Assembly: GCA_913058495.1 (NCBI GenBank)
Contig: CAJXQC010000006.1
Span: 1-64,000 of the forward strand
Length of the DNA stretch: 64,000 nt
Direction of reading: 5' to 3'
DNA from: an uncultured Balneola sp.
Lineage (GTDB): Bacteria > Bacteroidota > Rhodothermia > Balneolales > Balneolaceae
The notes beneath the pieces were generated by a model that worked only from the letters and a program-made list of their open reading frames with translations, did not search any database and was not told the DNA's origin. The first letter of the stretch is position 1; each line of letters starts with the position of its first letter. Position numbers and translations under genes: made by a program. Shown here piece by piece: positions 33,167 to 42,552 of this stretch.

Positions 33167-33565
33167 TTAATTGTCTTGTGCACCCTGATTAATCCAGGCT
33201 ATGATTTTGCCTATATCCGAACTGCTGATACTTCCGCTAAGAGGCATCCGTGAACCAAACTCGGGGTTAGATCCAAGTTTATCTATGATCGGGCTTCTAT
33301 CAGCACTGTCGGGCACAATAATAAGCCTGCCATATCCGGAACCTATGCTGTTAATAGCATTCTGGTAACTATCCAGATTAACACCATTTACATTGTCACC
33401 GTTTGTATGGCAAAATCCTCCTCCACAAGTCGAATTAAAAATCGGCTGTACTTGAGTAGCATAACTTATAGGTTCGTCTGGAATTTCGGGAACCTGATCT
33501 TCAACATTGTTTAAACAACTAGATAGAAATAGGCTGCTGAGTGTCAAAAAAAGTATTTTTTTCAT
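33167..33565 (-). CDS. Cytochrome-c-like lipoprotein with a CX4CH haem motif
   Basis: A 132-residue protein with a lipoprotein leader (LFLTLSSLFLSSC, lipobox LSSC). The mature part reads YATQVQPIFNSTCGGGFCHT: the haem site is C-GGGF-C-H, that is CX4CH rather than CX2CH. It is followed by the family pattern NGVNLDSYQNAIN, then SPIIDKLGS, a possible axial Met in GSRMPLSG, and DIGKIIAWINQGAQ. The overall layout matches the one-haem domain often annotated as planctomycete-type cytochrome c. CX4CH sites are uncommon and may need a dedicated haem ligation step. It heads the operon with YceI and the DUF5777 barrel, so an envelope redox role is plausible. Confidence 0.8.
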   Translation of the reverse strand: MKKILFLTLSSLFLSSCLNNVEDQVPEIPDEPISYATQVQPIFNSTCGGGFCHTNGDNVNGVNLDSYQNAINSIGSGYGRLIIVPDSADRSPIIDKLGSNPEFGSRMPLSGSISSSDIGKIIAWINQGAQDN

Positions 33566-33878
33566 ATTCTGACTAATTAAAGATTATCTGAGCTTAATGC
33601 TAATTTTTAGAATTAAATTTTAATAATCTAACTAGAAAAGATATGAGGGAATTGCATCACAAATCTATAAAAGAAAAAGATGGAGGGAAAAAGAAACCCG
33701 AGTCGTTCAAAACCCGGGTTTATCTTTAGGGCATTTGGTGCTTGTGCAGCATCCAAAAGCTCGATTGCTCTTCGTGTGTCGACTACGAAAAAATATCCTG
33801 ATAGTTACATTCTTATAATTATGCATATTAAATACTGTAAAGAGGTGGGTTTAAACTCAATGGTTCTTATCTTTAAAC
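33566..33878. other. Intergenic region with structured elements, no gene accepted
   Basis: Between divergent genes. It holds two hairpins (below) and an AT-rich part after 33790. TATCTTTA at 33867-33874 lies just before the mltG start and resembles a -7 box without a clear -33 box. A 68-codon plus-strand frame (33680-33886) crosses both hairpins and is rejected as coding. Confidence 0.45.
33688..33757 (-). ncRNA. Candidate structured RNA with terminator (minus strand)
   Basis: Read on the minus strand, a hairpin TTTGGATGC...GCACCAAA (33734-33741 with 33749-33757, one bulge) is followed about 15 bases later by AAACCCG...CGGGTTT (33715-33721 with 33694-33700) and then CTTTTT. The second hairpin looks like a Rho-independent terminator. 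It lies about 120 bases before the start of the cytochrome-like gene, so it could be a small RNA or an attenuating leader. No known RNA family is recognised. Confidence 0.3.
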
Positions 33879-34949
33879 ATGAATGACAAAAAAATCTTTG
33901 ATTTCACTGTGAAAGAAGCAGTAGCAGGTTTAGCTATAGTACTTATTATTTTCCTCTGTACTTTTATTTCCAGAACGTACAGGATTTCTAAGTCTGAGGC
34001 GTTAATTGGTACCCAAAACACTCAGATATATTTACAACAAGATGTTACTCTAAGTGAGTTAGTAAACATATTGGAGTTGTCCAATATTCAATTTGACGAA
34101 GATGAATTACTTTGGGTTAGTCCGTTACTTGGTTGGAGAACTTTCAGAAAAGGGTATTATCAGTTTGATGGGGAGTATTCTTACAATGATTTTTTAACCA
34201 AGCTTGCTTTCGGAAGTCAGGATCCCGTTTCAATTACAATTTTGCCTGGTATAACAATTGACAGATTTGCCAGAAATTTAGGAAATACAATGAGTTTTGA
34301 CAGCTCTGATGTTCGGATTGTTTTTGATGACTCACTATTTGTTGCTTCCAAAAATATATCCAAAGAACAATTGTTCGGAAGAATGTTGCCAAATACTTAC
34401 GATGTATATTGGACTTATAGCCCAAAGCAAACAATAGAAAAGATACTCAGCGAATTTAAAAATCAGGTTGTTAAGCAATATAAAAGCAGAATAGACTCTT
34501 TGGATTACTCTATCGATGAAATAGTTGCTATGGCTTCAATTGTGGAGTGGGAAGCGAATATTGAAGAAGAAAAACCAATAGTAGCAGGTTTGTATTGGAA
34601 CAGGTTAAAAAGAAGAATGTATCTGCAAGCCGATCCAACAATCAGTTTTGCTGTAGGAGAGAGGCGTAGATTATTACTGGAAGATTACAAAGTTGATCAT
34701 CCATATAACACTTACACTAAATATGGATTGCCGCCGGGACCTGTTACAAATCCCAGCTTACAAACTATCAAGGCGACTTTGTATCCTGCAAATCACCAGT
34801 ATTTATACATGGTGGCAAATCCTGAAGGGGGACATCTTTTCAACCTAACCTATGAAGAGCATTTAGTGGACGCTGAAAAATGGCGGAAATGGTTGAGGCA
34901 GCAATACAGAATTAAACGACAAAGAGAATTACAGGAATCAGGAGAGTAA
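33879..34949 (+). CDS. mltG: Endolytic murein transglycosylase MltG
   Basis: A 356-residue inner-membrane protein with one N-terminal membrane segment (GLAIVLIIFLCTFISRTY). The LysM-like part follows (DVTLSELVNILELSNIQFDE), then the YceG catalytic domain: ITILPGITIDRFARNLGNTM, ILSEFKNQVV, and the active-site Glu223 in MASIVEWEANIEEE. NRLKRRMYLQADPTISFAVG, YNTYTKYGLPPGPVTNPSLQ and MVANPEGGHLFNLTYEEH complete the signature. MltG cleaves nascent glycan strands and sets their length. Length fits (about 340). It converges with the LpoA-like gene, with 13 bases between them. Confidence 0.95.
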   Translation: MNDKKIFDFTVKEAVAGLAIVLIIFLCTFISRTYRISKSEALIGTQNTQIYLQQDVTLSELVNILELSNIQFDEDELLWVSPLLGWRTFRKGYYQFDGEYSYNDFLTKLAFGSQDPVSITILPGITIDRFARNLGNTMSFDSSDVRIVFDDSLFVASKNISKEQLFGRMLPNTYDVYWTYSPKQTIEKILSEFKNQVVKQYKSRIDSLDYSIDEIVAMASIVEWEANIEEEKPIVAGLYWNRLKRRMYLQADPTISFAVGERRRLLLEDYKVDHPYNTYTKYGLPPGPVTNPSLQTIKATLYPANHQYLYMVANPEGGHLFNLTYEEHLVDAEKWRKWLRQQYRIKRQRELQESGE

Positions 34950-34962
34950 ATTTCTTAGTGTT

Positions 34963-36675
34963 TTATTCTTCCCGGAAAATAGATTTAATAAGAACCTTTT
35001 GGTTGATATGCTCACTATCAAAACCAAACTGACCACTAAGACCACGGTAATTTTTTAATTCATGCAGACCTTGCTTTAGTAAGTCCGGATTACCGACTCT
35101 GTTTAATGTACTCAATACGAATTTAGTGACATCGTAGCCTATAAAAGCAAACCGATTGGGCTCTGTTTGAAAGCGTAATCTGAAATTCGATGCAAACTCT
35201 TCTACATCAGTTTCACCATAACGTATTTCAAAACTCTGAGTATAGTGAATGGATGTTTCCGGCAAGCGTGTATTTTCCAGGTCTGTATCTGCCCATTCTT
35301 CAGAACCCAGGAGTATGTAATCACTTTTTGAAGCTTCTAGATCAGTGAGCAAGTTCCTGATCAAAGTCGGAGCTGCCGCGCCTGTGAATGGGGCATAAAT
35401 TCCTTTTAAGCCCGGGGATGGTACCAATGTATCAGTTTTAGACAGATAAGCTGTGTATTCCGAAATATCATAACCTTCGGATTCCAGATCTTTCAGGAAA
35501 AAGTGCTGAACAAATGCTCCTAAGCGTTCTGCTTCATGTCTGAATGCCAGTGCTGAAGCTTCACCTAAAGCACCCATTTCAGCTAATACAGCTACTGTGT
35601 CAAGGCCTAAAGAGTTTACAGCATATTGAGCCATTTTCTTGCCCTGTACAGCAAAAGTTGGATTTGTCTGGAACATATAGTTATTGGCTATGTTCAGAGA
35701 GTCAGAATTAGCCAGAGGAGTAATTACCGGTATTTCATACACCTCTGCAAGTTCAGAAAACGATTTTGCTACATCAGAAAATAATGGACCTATTACTACA
35801 TCTACATCTTTATTCCAGACTAAGTGATTTAGTATGTCTTCTGATTGAATAGAATCTACATTAGTTCTGGAAAAGTTAATGAATGCTTTTTTATCACTCT
35901 GGTTTGCATTGAACTCTTCAACGGCTATCTGTATCCCAAAATAGAGATGTTGAGGGATTTCATAGTTGTCAGAATTCATATCAAAAGAGGGGAGTGTAAC
36001 ACCAATTTGATAAGACATTCCAGATGGAGCGTAAGAATATTTTCGGAATGGATACCTGGAAGCATATATAAGCGAATCCCTCAAAGCAGATTCTATCTGG
36101 AATAAATCTACAGCATTACTGTCAATCAGGGATGATTTTAATGAGTTGACCATAGTTTTCGCTTTTGAGAAATCTACTCTGCCTAATGCTCCGGAGACAA
36201 CATCTGCTAAAATTTCAACATTAGAACTCTGTCTGAATACAGTTTTGATCTGATCTATACTTAAATAGCTCAAAACCTGATCGTAAAAAGAAATGGCTCT
36301 GGTGTAGTATGGATTATTTCTGCTATTGGATTTAAGTTCATGTAAAAGCTCAAGAGAAGCTGTAAAATCATCAAGTTGGAACAGAACCAAGGACTTTGTG
36401 TATTTAGCTTCCTGTATTAAGATCGTAGCGTTCTCATCAGAATCAATAACTTTATTCAGATAAGCTCTGGATTTAGAAAAATCCCCTAACGAAAAATAAC
36501 TTTTACCGGAGAATAAATTCGCTTCCGGACTATCTATCTGAGTGAATATTCTAAGGGCTCTTTCATAGTCTCCGTTTTGATAGAGATTTTTGCCTGATTC
36601 AACAGATTGGGTAAAAGCTGAGGCGGAAAAAAGCAGAATTAATAAAAAAGAGAAAATTGAAAAAGTAGATTTCAT
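34963..36675 (-). CDS. TPR + periplasmic-binding-fold protein (LpoA/LivK-like)
   Basis: A 570-residue exported protein (signal FSIFSFLLILLFSASAFTQS). Residues about 25-200 are TPR-like helical repeats (GKNLYQNGDYERALRIFTQI, GKSYFSLGDFSKSRAYLNKV). Residues about 225-560 have a type I periplasmic-binding fold: GVTLPSFDMNSDNYEI, VIGPLFSDVAKSFSELAEVY, EIPVITPLANSDSLN, FIGYDVTKFVLSTLN. A TPR-plus-binding-fold arrangement is that of LpoA, the outer-membrane activator of penicillin-binding proteins, although there is no lipobox. Being next to mltG fits a peptidoglycan role, but an amino-acid-type ligand sensor cannot be excluded. It follows guaA by 55 bases on the same strand and may be on that transcript. 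Confidence 0.82.
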   Translation of the reverse strand: MKSTFSIFSFLLILLFSASAFTQSVESGKNLYQNGDYERALRIFTQIDSPEANLFSGKSYFSLGDFSKSRAYLNKVIDSDENATILIQEAKYTKSLVLFQLDDFTASLELLHELKSNSRNNPYYTRAISFYDQVLSYLSIDQIKTVFRQSSNVEILADVVSGALGRVDFSKAKTMVNSLKSSLIDSNAVDLFQIESALRDSLIYASRYPFRKYSYAPSGMSYQIGVTLPSFDMNSDNYEIPQHLYFGIQIAVEEFNANQSDKKAFINFSRTNVDSIQSEDILNHLVWNKDVDVVIGPLFSDVAKSFSELAEVYEIPVITPLANSDSLNIANNYMFQTNPTFAVQGKKMAQYAVNSLGLDTVAVLAEMGALGEASALAFRHEAERLGAFVQHFFLKDLESEGYDISEYTAYLSKTDTLVPSPGLKGIYAPFTGAAAPTLIRNLLTDLEASKSDYILLGSEEWADTDLENTRLPETSIHYTQSFEIRYGETDVEEFASNFRLRFQTEPNRFAFIGYDVTKFVLSTLNRVGNPDLLKQGLHELKNYRGLSGQFGFDSEHINQKVLIKSIFREE

Positions 36676-36730
36676 AGAATTGCTAATTAATACACATGCT
36701 TACACTCAGAATAAACGAATTTGTTCTCAT

Positions 36731-38278
36731 TTATTCCCATTCAATTGTTGCAGGAGGTTTCGAACTAATATCATAAACCACTCTGTTAATTCCCTTTACT
36801 TCATTAATAATTCGATTGGAGACCGTTCCTAGGAAATCGTAGGGGAGATGTGCCCAATCGGCAGTCATACCGTCTACACTTGTAACAGCTCTGATGGCTG
36901 CAGTAAATTCATATGTTCGTTCATCACCCATTACACCAACACTCTGAACAGGTAATAAAACAGCAAGAGCTTGCCAAACATCATCATAAAGCCCCTGACT
37001 TTTAAGCTCATCGATAAAGATCTTATCAGCTTCGCGAAGCAGATCTAATCTTTCTTTGCTTAGTTCACCAATTACTCTGATTCCTAGTCCGGGACCAGGA
37101 AATGGATGTCGGCCAATAAAATGAGCAGGAATACCTAAAGCTTTTCCAACTTCACGTACTTCATCTTTAAAGAGTTCCCGTACAGGCTCGATCAGATCAA
37201 GTTTCATTTTTTCCGGTAACCCACCCACATTGTGGTGCGATTTTATAGTCGCTGATGGACCTTTGAAGGAAACACTTTCAATTACATCAGGATAAAGAGT
37301 TCCCTGAGCTAAATATTTAAATTCTGATTGTCCGCCAATTTCTTTCTCGAAAACATCGATAAAAGTAACGCCAATGATCTTTCTTTTCTTTTCTGGATCA
37401 GAAACACCTGTTAGTCTGGTTAGGAATAGTTCACTTGCATCTACACCTCTTACAGGAAGTTCAAGATCTTTGATATAGAGATCGAGCACCTCATTGAATT
37501 CATCCTTTCGCAGCAATCCGTTATCAACAAAAACGCATTCCAGTTGATCACCAATTGCTTTGTGAATCAGAGTAGCAACAACAGTAGAGTCCACACCACC
37601 TGATAGTGCACACAGAACTTTGTCATTCCCGACTTTCTTTCTGATCGCCTCAATTTGTTCTTCCACAAAAGAATTTGCTGTCCAGTCTCCGGATAAATCA
37701 CAGATATCGAAAGCAAAGTTATGAAGAATTTGTTTCCCATAATCCGTATGTGCTACTTCCGGATGGAATTGAACACCGTAGATCTCTTTTTCTTTATGAT
37801 GAACAGCTGCAACTCCGGCATTATTTGTATGGCCTACAATTTCATAAGAGGATGGAAGCTCATGAATGTGATCTCCATGACTCATCCAAACAACAGAATT
37901 GTCTTCTACATCTTTTAATATTCCGTTGCTGTTATCAACGATTAGATGAGCTCTTCCGAATTCACGTTTATCTGCTTTTTCAACACTTCCTGGAATCTGA
38001 GTATGAGCAAGAAGCTGTAATCCATAACAAACACCAAGAATTGGTACATCCCAATCCAGTATATCTGTTTGAAGGGATGGGGCATCATCGTCATTTACAC
38101 TTTTGGGGCTTCCTGAAAGAATGATCCCTTTAGGAACCGGTTCAGAAACCGTGCTCAGGTCGACATTAAAAGGATGGATTTCACAGTAGATATTGAATTC
38201 ACGCAATCTTCTTGCGATAAGCTGAGTGAACTGAGATCCGTAATCAAGAATTAAAATCCATTCGTTATGTCGGTTCAT
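36731..38278 (-). CDS. guaA: GMP synthase (glutamine-hydrolysing)
   Basis: A 515-residue protein with the full GuaA architecture. The class I glutamine amidotransferase domain (residues 8-195) has Cys84 in GVCYGLQLL and the His-Glu pair in [11 protein letters not shown]. The ATP pyrophosphatase domain has the P-loop [14 protein letters not shown]. The C-terminal dimerisation domain ends [17 protein letters not shown], the canonical GuaA terminus. It converts XMP to GMP using glutamine and ATP. Length is standard. It lies 15 bases after gcvH and closes the efp-accB-accC-gcvH run. No purine riboswitch is seen, consistent with internal placement. Confidence 0.98.
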   Translation of the reverse strand: MNRHNEWILILDYGSQFTQLIARRLREFNIYCEIHPFNVDLSTVSEPVPKGIILSGSPKSVNDDDAPSLQTDILDWDVPILGVCYGLQLLAHTQIPGSVEKADKREFGRAHLIVDNSNGILKDVEDNSVVWMSHGDHIHELPSSYEIVGHTNNAGVAAVHHKEKEIYGVQFHPEVAHTDYGKQILHNFAFDICDLSGDWTANSFVEEQIEAIRKKVGNDKVLCALSGGVDSTVVATLIHKAIGDQLECVFVDNGLLRKDEFNEVLDLYIKDLELPVRGVDASELFLTRLTGVSDPEKKRKIIGVTFIDVFEKEIGGQSEFKYLAQGTLYPDVIESVSFKGPSATIKSHHNVGGLPEKMKLDLIEPVRELFKDEVREVGKALGIPAHFIGRHPFPGPGLGIRVIGELSKERLDLLREADKIFIDELKSQGLYDDVWQALAVLLPVQSVGVMGDERTYEFTAAIRAVTSVDGMTADWAHLPYDFLGTVSNRIINEVKGINRVVYDISSKPPATIEWE

Positions 38279-38293
38279 TAAATTTGATAATAT

Positions 38294-38674
38294 TTAAGCG
38301 ATGATTTCTTTGTATTGGTCTGCTGACAGAAGAGAATCCAGTTGGGAGGTATCTGATAGTTTTATTTTTACCATCCAGCCTTTCCCGTACGGATCTTCGT
38401 TAACTATCTCAGGATTATCTTCAAGTTCTTCATTAATTTCTGAAATTTCACCATCTACAGGTGCATAAAGCTCAGAAACTGTTTTTACAGCTTCAACAGT
38501 ACCGAAAGTGTCATCGGCAGAAAACTCAAATCCTTCTTCTTCCAACTCCACAAAAACGATATCTCCAAGTTCACCTTGAGCAAATTCTGTGATCCCAATA
38601 GTGGCTGTGCCGTCACCATTGTCTTTGATCCATTCATGCTCTCTGGTGTATTTTAAATCACTTGGTACGCTCAT
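38294..38674 (-). CDS. gcvH: Glycine cleavage system H protein
   Basis: A 126-residue lipoyl carrier. [20 protein letters not shown] and [20 protein letters not shown] lead to the lipoylation site Lys64 in [15 protein letters not shown], followed by [19 protein letters not shown]. In the glycine cleavage system it shuttles the aminomethyl group between P, T and L proteins; in some bacteria GcvH also relays lipoyl groups to other complexes. No gcvT or gcvP is present nearby. Instead it overlaps accC by 4 bases (ATGA), pairing a lipoyl carrier with the biotin-dependent acetyl-CoA carboxylase genes. Confidence 0.97.
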   Translation of the reverse strand: MSVPSDLKYTREHEWIKDNGDGTATIGITEFAQGELGDIVFVELEEEGFEFSADDTFGTVEAVKTVSELYAPVDGEISEINEELEDNPEIVNEDPYGKGWMVKIKLSDTSQLDSLLSADQYKEIIA

Positions 38675-40026
38675 CTAACAGCCTCCGGGTTAAATTTGAA
38701 ATTATTTTCTAAATACTTAGTGGTGAATTTACCAGCTAAGAAGTTAGGATCATCCATAAGTTGAATATGGTAAGGTATAGTCGTTTTAATCCCTTCTATG
38801 ATAAATTCCTGCAACGCACGTTTCATCTTATTGATAGCTAATTCTCTGGTTGGTGCGTAAACAATTAGTTTAGCTATCATTGAATCGTAGTGAGGTGGGA
38901 TGCGATATCCTGAATAAGCATGAGTATCCAATCTCACACCATGACCACCCGGTGGGTGAAATACAGTAATTTCACCTGCAGAAGGACGGAAGTTAAATTC
39001 AGGATCTTCAGCGTTAATTCTACACTCTATAGAATGGCCTCGCATTTCGATCTCACGCTCTTCGATCTTCATACCGGCAGCAACACGTATTTGCTGTTCA
39101 ATAAGATCATATCCTGTTACTTCCTCAGTTACAGGATGTTCAACCTGAATACGAGTGTTCATTTCCATGAAATAGAAATTCTCATCGTCATCTACTAAAT
39201 ATTCAACAGTACCAGCACCTTCATAATCAACTGCTTTCGCAGCGTTTATAGAAGCTTCACCCATTCTCTTTCTTAAATCCGGGGTCATAAGTGGGGAAGG
39301 AGATTCTTCCAATACTTTTTGATGTCGACGCTGAAGAGAGCAATCTCTTTCACCTAAGTGAATAACATTACCGTGCTGATCAGCCATGATCTGGATCTCA
39401 ACATGATGTGGGTTTTGAACGAAACGTTCAATATATACTTCTGGGTTACTGAAGATGGTGCCGGCTTCATTTCGGCACATTTCGAAATTCTTCTTTAACT
39501 CACTTTCTTTTTCAACAACACGCATTCCACGACCACCGCCACCAGCAGAAGCTTTGATAATAACTGGGAATCCAATGTCCTTGCACACTTTTACAGCTTC
39601 TTCATAAGTGTCAACTACACCATCGCTACCAGGTACAACAGGTACCTTATTCTTGATCATAGTTGCTTTAGCTACAGCTTTATCTCCCATTGAGTTAATA
39701 GCGTGAGGAGATGGGCCTATAAACTTTAGATCATGCTCAGAGCAAATCTTAGAGAACTCAGCATTTTCAGCTAAAAAACCATAACCGGGATGAATAGCCT
39801 CAGCATTGGTGATTTCTGCGGCAGCTAAAATACTTTGTATTTTTAAGTAGCTGTCTTTACCTGCAGGAGGCCCAATACATACAGCTTCATCTGCAAATTT
39901 AACATGAAGGCTATCGGCATCAGCTGTTGAATAAACAGCTACTGTCTTAATACCCATTTCTTGACACGTTCGAATAACTCGAAGTGCTATTTCGCCACGA
40001 TTGGCTATTAATATCTTTTTAAACAT
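38671..40026 (-). CDS. accC: Acetyl-CoA carboxylase, biotin carboxylase subunit
   Basis: A 451-residue enzyme of the ATP-grasp class. The N-terminal [20 protein letters not shown], glycine-rich loop [29 protein letters not shown], and ATP-site [20 protein letters not shown] are intact. The C-terminal domain has [20 protein letters not shown]. It carboxylates biotin on AccB as the first step of malonyl-CoA synthesis. Length is standard (about 445-450). It follows accB by 9 bases and overlaps gcvH. Confidence 0.98.
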   Translation of the reverse strand: MFKKILIANRGEIALRVIRTCQEMGIKTVAVYSTADADSLHVKFADEAVCIGPPAGKDSYLKIQSILAAAEITNAEAIHPGYGFLAENAEFSKICSEHDLKFIGPSPHAINSMGDKAVAKATMIKNKVPVVPGSDGVVDTYEEAVKVCKDIGFPVIIKASAGGGGRGMRVVEKESELKKNFEMCRNEAGTIFSNPEVYIERFVQNPHHVEIQIMADQHGNVIHLGERDCSLQRRHQKVLEESPSPLMTPDLRKRMGEASINAAKAVDYEGAGTVEYLVDDDENFYFMEMNTRIQVEHPVTEEVTGYDLIEQQIRVAAGMKIEEREIEMRGHSIECRINAEDPEFNFRPSAGEITVFHPPGGHGVRLDTHAYSGYRIPPHYDSMIAKLIVYAPTRELAINKMKRALQEFIIEGIKTTIPYHIQLMDDPNFLAGKFTTKYLENNFKFNPEAVR

Positions 40027-40035
40027 GCTGACTAA

Positions 40036-40518
40036 TTAGTCTTTGCTGATTATGAAAAGAGGTTGATCAAACTCGACAGCCTGACCATCGTCGATCAGAA
40101 TGTCCTGAACAGTTCCACTAAATTCGGCTTCAATTTCATTCATGATCTTCATTGCTTCTACGATACAAAGAGTATCACCTTTGGAGATCTTAGATCCTAC
40201 TTTTACAAAAGGATCGGAATCAGGTGAAGCTGCTTTATAAAAAGTACCAACGATAGGAGACTTAACAGTTTCTCCTTTTACTGATGAACCGCCAGAGGAA
40301 TCTGAAGAAGCACCACCATCTGCTGAAACCGGTGCCTGTGGTTGAGCAGGAGCTGCAGGCTGAGCCGGAGCAGCTTGCATCGGTTGTGTATAAGCAATCT
40401 GCTCAACAGTCCCTGTTTTCTTTACTTTAATTTTAAAATCGCCTTCTTCGATAGCTACTTCGTCTACATCGCTATCAGAAATTAGATTTAGAATATTTTT
40501 TATCAGTTTTAAGTCCAT
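40036..40518 (-). CDS. accB: Acetyl-CoA carboxylase biotin carboxyl carrier protein
   Basis: A 160-residue protein. The N-terminal segment [20 protein letters not shown] is the AccB interaction part. An Ala/Pro-rich flexible linker (about 45-80) leads to the biotinyl domain, with Lys124 in [11 protein letters not shown] and the AccB-specific thumb [19 protein letters not shown]. It carries CO2 from AccC to the carboxyltransferase. The accA/accD genes are not in the window. It starts 6 bases after the efp stop, a common efp-accB-accC order. Confidence 0.98.
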   Translation of the reverse strand: MDLKLIKNILNLISDSDVDEVAIEEGDFKIKVKKTGTVEQIAYTQPMQAAPAQPAAPAQPQAPVSADGGASSDSSGGSSVKGETVKSPIVGTFYKAASPDSDPFVKVGSKISKGDTLCIVEAMKIMNEIEAEFSGTVQDILIDDGQAVEFDQPLFIISKD

Positions 40519-40524
40519 AGTAAG

Positions 40525-41094
40525 TTATTTAGCTCGTTCCAGATAAGTTCCTGTTCTTGTATCTACTTTAATTTCTTCACCTTCATTAATAAAAAGAGGT
40601 ACGTTAACAACAGCTCCGGATTCTAAAGTTGCCGGTTTGCTACCTCCTTGTGCAGTATCACCTTTTACTCCGGGATCGGTTTGGCTTACAGTAAGCACTA
40701 GATGATCCGGTGGTTCTGCGTATAAAACTTGTTCGTCGTCAGCGTTGAATAATACATTGCAGACCTGACCTTCAATTAAAAAATCTTTTCTTTCAACCTG
40801 ATTGGCATTAACGGGAATCTGTTCATATGTATCACTATTCATAAAGTAGAAAAGGGGACCATCCTGATATAAAAATTGGTAGTCTCTGTTTTCTACACGA
40901 ACAGCTTCAGTATTTTCTCCTGAGCGCCATGTTTTATCAATGTTTTTACCGTTTACAATACCTCTGAGCTTTGTTCTTACAAAAGCAGGGCCTTTTCCGG
41001 GCTTTACATGTTGAAATTCAGTAATCGAATACAATTCACCATCCATATTCAGAACTAACCCATTTCTGAAGTCGGAAGTAGAAATTTTAGCCAT
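40525..41094 (-). CDS. efp: Translation elongation factor P
   Basis: A 189-residue three-domain beta-barrel protein. The N-terminal KOW-like domain reads STSDFRNGLVLNMDGELYSI, then the loop VKPGKGPAFVRTKLRG, whose tip Lys (in GKG) is the modification site. The OB domains end with LVLTVSQTDPGVKGDTAQG, then PLFINEGEEIKVDTRTGTYL. EF-P relieves ribosome stalling at polyproline. Length is standard (about 185-190). It is the probable first gene of the efp-accB-accC-gcvH-guaA run; the transporter gene upstream is 63 bases away. Confidence 0.98.
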   Translation of the reverse strand: MAKISTSDFRNGLVLNMDGELYSITEFQHVKPGKGPAFVRTKLRGIVNGKNIDKTWRSGENTEAVRVENRDYQFLYQDGPLFYFMNSDTYEQIPVNANQVERKDFLIEGQVCNVLFNADDEQVLYAEPPDHLVLTVSQTDPGVKGDTAQGGSKPATLESGAVVNVPLFINEGEEIKVDTRTGTYLERAK

Positions 41095-41157
41095 TAAAAA
41101 TATCTCCGTTATTTAGTTGCCCAAAAATACAGCTAGGGAATTCCGATAACAAGTTAA

Positions 41158-42504
41158 TTAAAGAAAATTGGTAATAATGTTATATAGAATTGCCAGCGGG
41201 CAAACTACGTAAATGAATACTGGCCAGACTTTTGAGAATAATGTTTGTCTAATGCCTGCAAAACCAAATTCCATCTCTGTTATTGCTGAGTCTGTTTTCC
41301 AAACAAAAGCAACAAATATACAGGTTAACAATCCGCCGATTGGTAATCCAAGGTTATTGAATATGTTATCAAAATGACCAATAAGTGCCGGATAAAAGGA
41401 AACCACTATAGAAATAGCAAGCACTCCAAGACCTACACCCCAGGCTGCTTTTTTCCTTTTAACTTCGAATTCATCAATAACAAAAGACACAGGGACTTCA
41501 AGTAGTGATATAGTAGATGTTAGTGCTGCGATACTTAACAACAGGAAGAATACAACTCCAAGAATTAACCCAACTGCTCCACCAATAGTATGAAAGAGTG
41601 CCGGTAGAATTTGGAAAACCAGATCAGTGCTGGAAGCCAGTTGATCGCCAACAAAAATTTCAATTCCTGCATTTTTAGCAACATACATTGCCGGGATGAT
41701 CAAAAGTCCGGCTAAAAAGGCGATTCCGACATCAGCCAAGGTTACAAATGCTGCTGCTTGAGGAATATTCTCTTTTTTATTTAGATATGAACCATAAGTG
41801 ATCAATGCTCCCATACCAAGAGAAAGTGAGAAGAAAGCCTGACCCATTGCCGAAAATATCAGGTCTGCATTAATTTTTGAAAAATCAGGAAGCAAGTATT
41901 CGCGAACACCTTCTGATGCGCCTGGTTGAGTAAGCACATAACCGATCATTATTACAATGATTCCGATCAACAAAGGCATCATAAATTTAGTGGCACGTTC
42001 AATACCGTCACTGATACCGCCCGTAATAATTTTAATAGTACCAAACATAAAAGCAGAGGCTATAATTGCGTTTTTCCAGCCATTGCCTGTGTCAGTAAGT
42101 AGATCAGCGGCTGCTTGCCAACCGAAATAATAGAAAATTTCTTCAAATGCGAATCCAAACGCCCAACCTGCAATTACAGTGTAGAAGGAGAGGATCATGA
42201 CTCCACATATAACTCCCCATAAACCAACCAACGGAAAAAACTTATTGGAAGAAAGAGCCTTAAAAGCGCCTACCGGGTTCTTTCCTGATTTTCTACCGAT
42301 AGCCAGTTCTGCTACCATAACAGGAAAACCTATTAAAAATGTACAAATCAAATAAACTATGAGATAAGCTGCGCCACCTTCAGTAGCTACTTTTGTTGGG
42401 AAACCCCAAATGTTACCTAAACCTACAGCAGAACCGGCTGCTGCTAATATAAATCCAAGTTTTGAGTTCCATGCACCACGTTCGGTTGTTGATGTACCTG
42501 CCAA
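41158..42504 (-). CDS. Sodium-dependent transporter, NSS family
   Basis: A 448-residue protein with about 11-12 membrane segments. The NSS signature opens it: WNSKLGFILAAAGSAVGLGN, then IWGFPTKVATEGGAAYLIVY. The unwound first helix (GSAVGLGNIW) holds the sodium and substrate sites. LeuT-type features follow (FFSLSLGMGALITYGSYL; LTSTISLLEV). It likely takes up an amino acid with Na+. The exact substrate cannot be read from the sequence. It is transcribed alone or with efp (63 bases). Confidence 0.93.
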   Translation of the reverse strand: MAGTSTTERGAWNSKLGFILAAAGSAVGLGNIWGFPTKVATEGGAAYLIVYLICTFLIGFPVMVAELAIGRKSGKNPVGAFKALSSNKFFPLVGLWGVICGVMILSFYTVIAGWAFGFAFEEIFYYFGWQAAADLLTDTGNGWKNAIIASAFMFGTIKIITGGISDGIERATKFMMPLLIGIIVIMIGYVLTQPGASEGVREYLLPDFSKINADLIFSAMGQAFFSLSLGMGALITYGSYLNKKENIPQAAAFVTLADVGIAFLAGLLIIPAMYVAKNAGIEIFVGDQLASSTDLVFQILPALFHTIGGAVGLILGVVFFLLLSIAALTSTISLLEVPVSFVIDEFEVKRKKAAWGVGLGVLAISIVVSFYPALIGHFDNIFNNLGLPIGGLLTCIFVAFVWKTDSAITEMEFGFAGIRQTLFSKVWPVFIYVVCPLAILYNIITNFL

Positions 42505-42552
42505 AAGATGTCCTCCTTTAAGAATTGTTTAAAGCACTAAAATATTTCTTGC

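Noticed and set aside
33680-33886. A 68-codon plus-strand frame (and a mirrored minus-strand frame)
   Set aside because: It crosses two hairpins, has no family likeness or start context, and overlaps the mltG start. Better explained as structured non-coding DNA.
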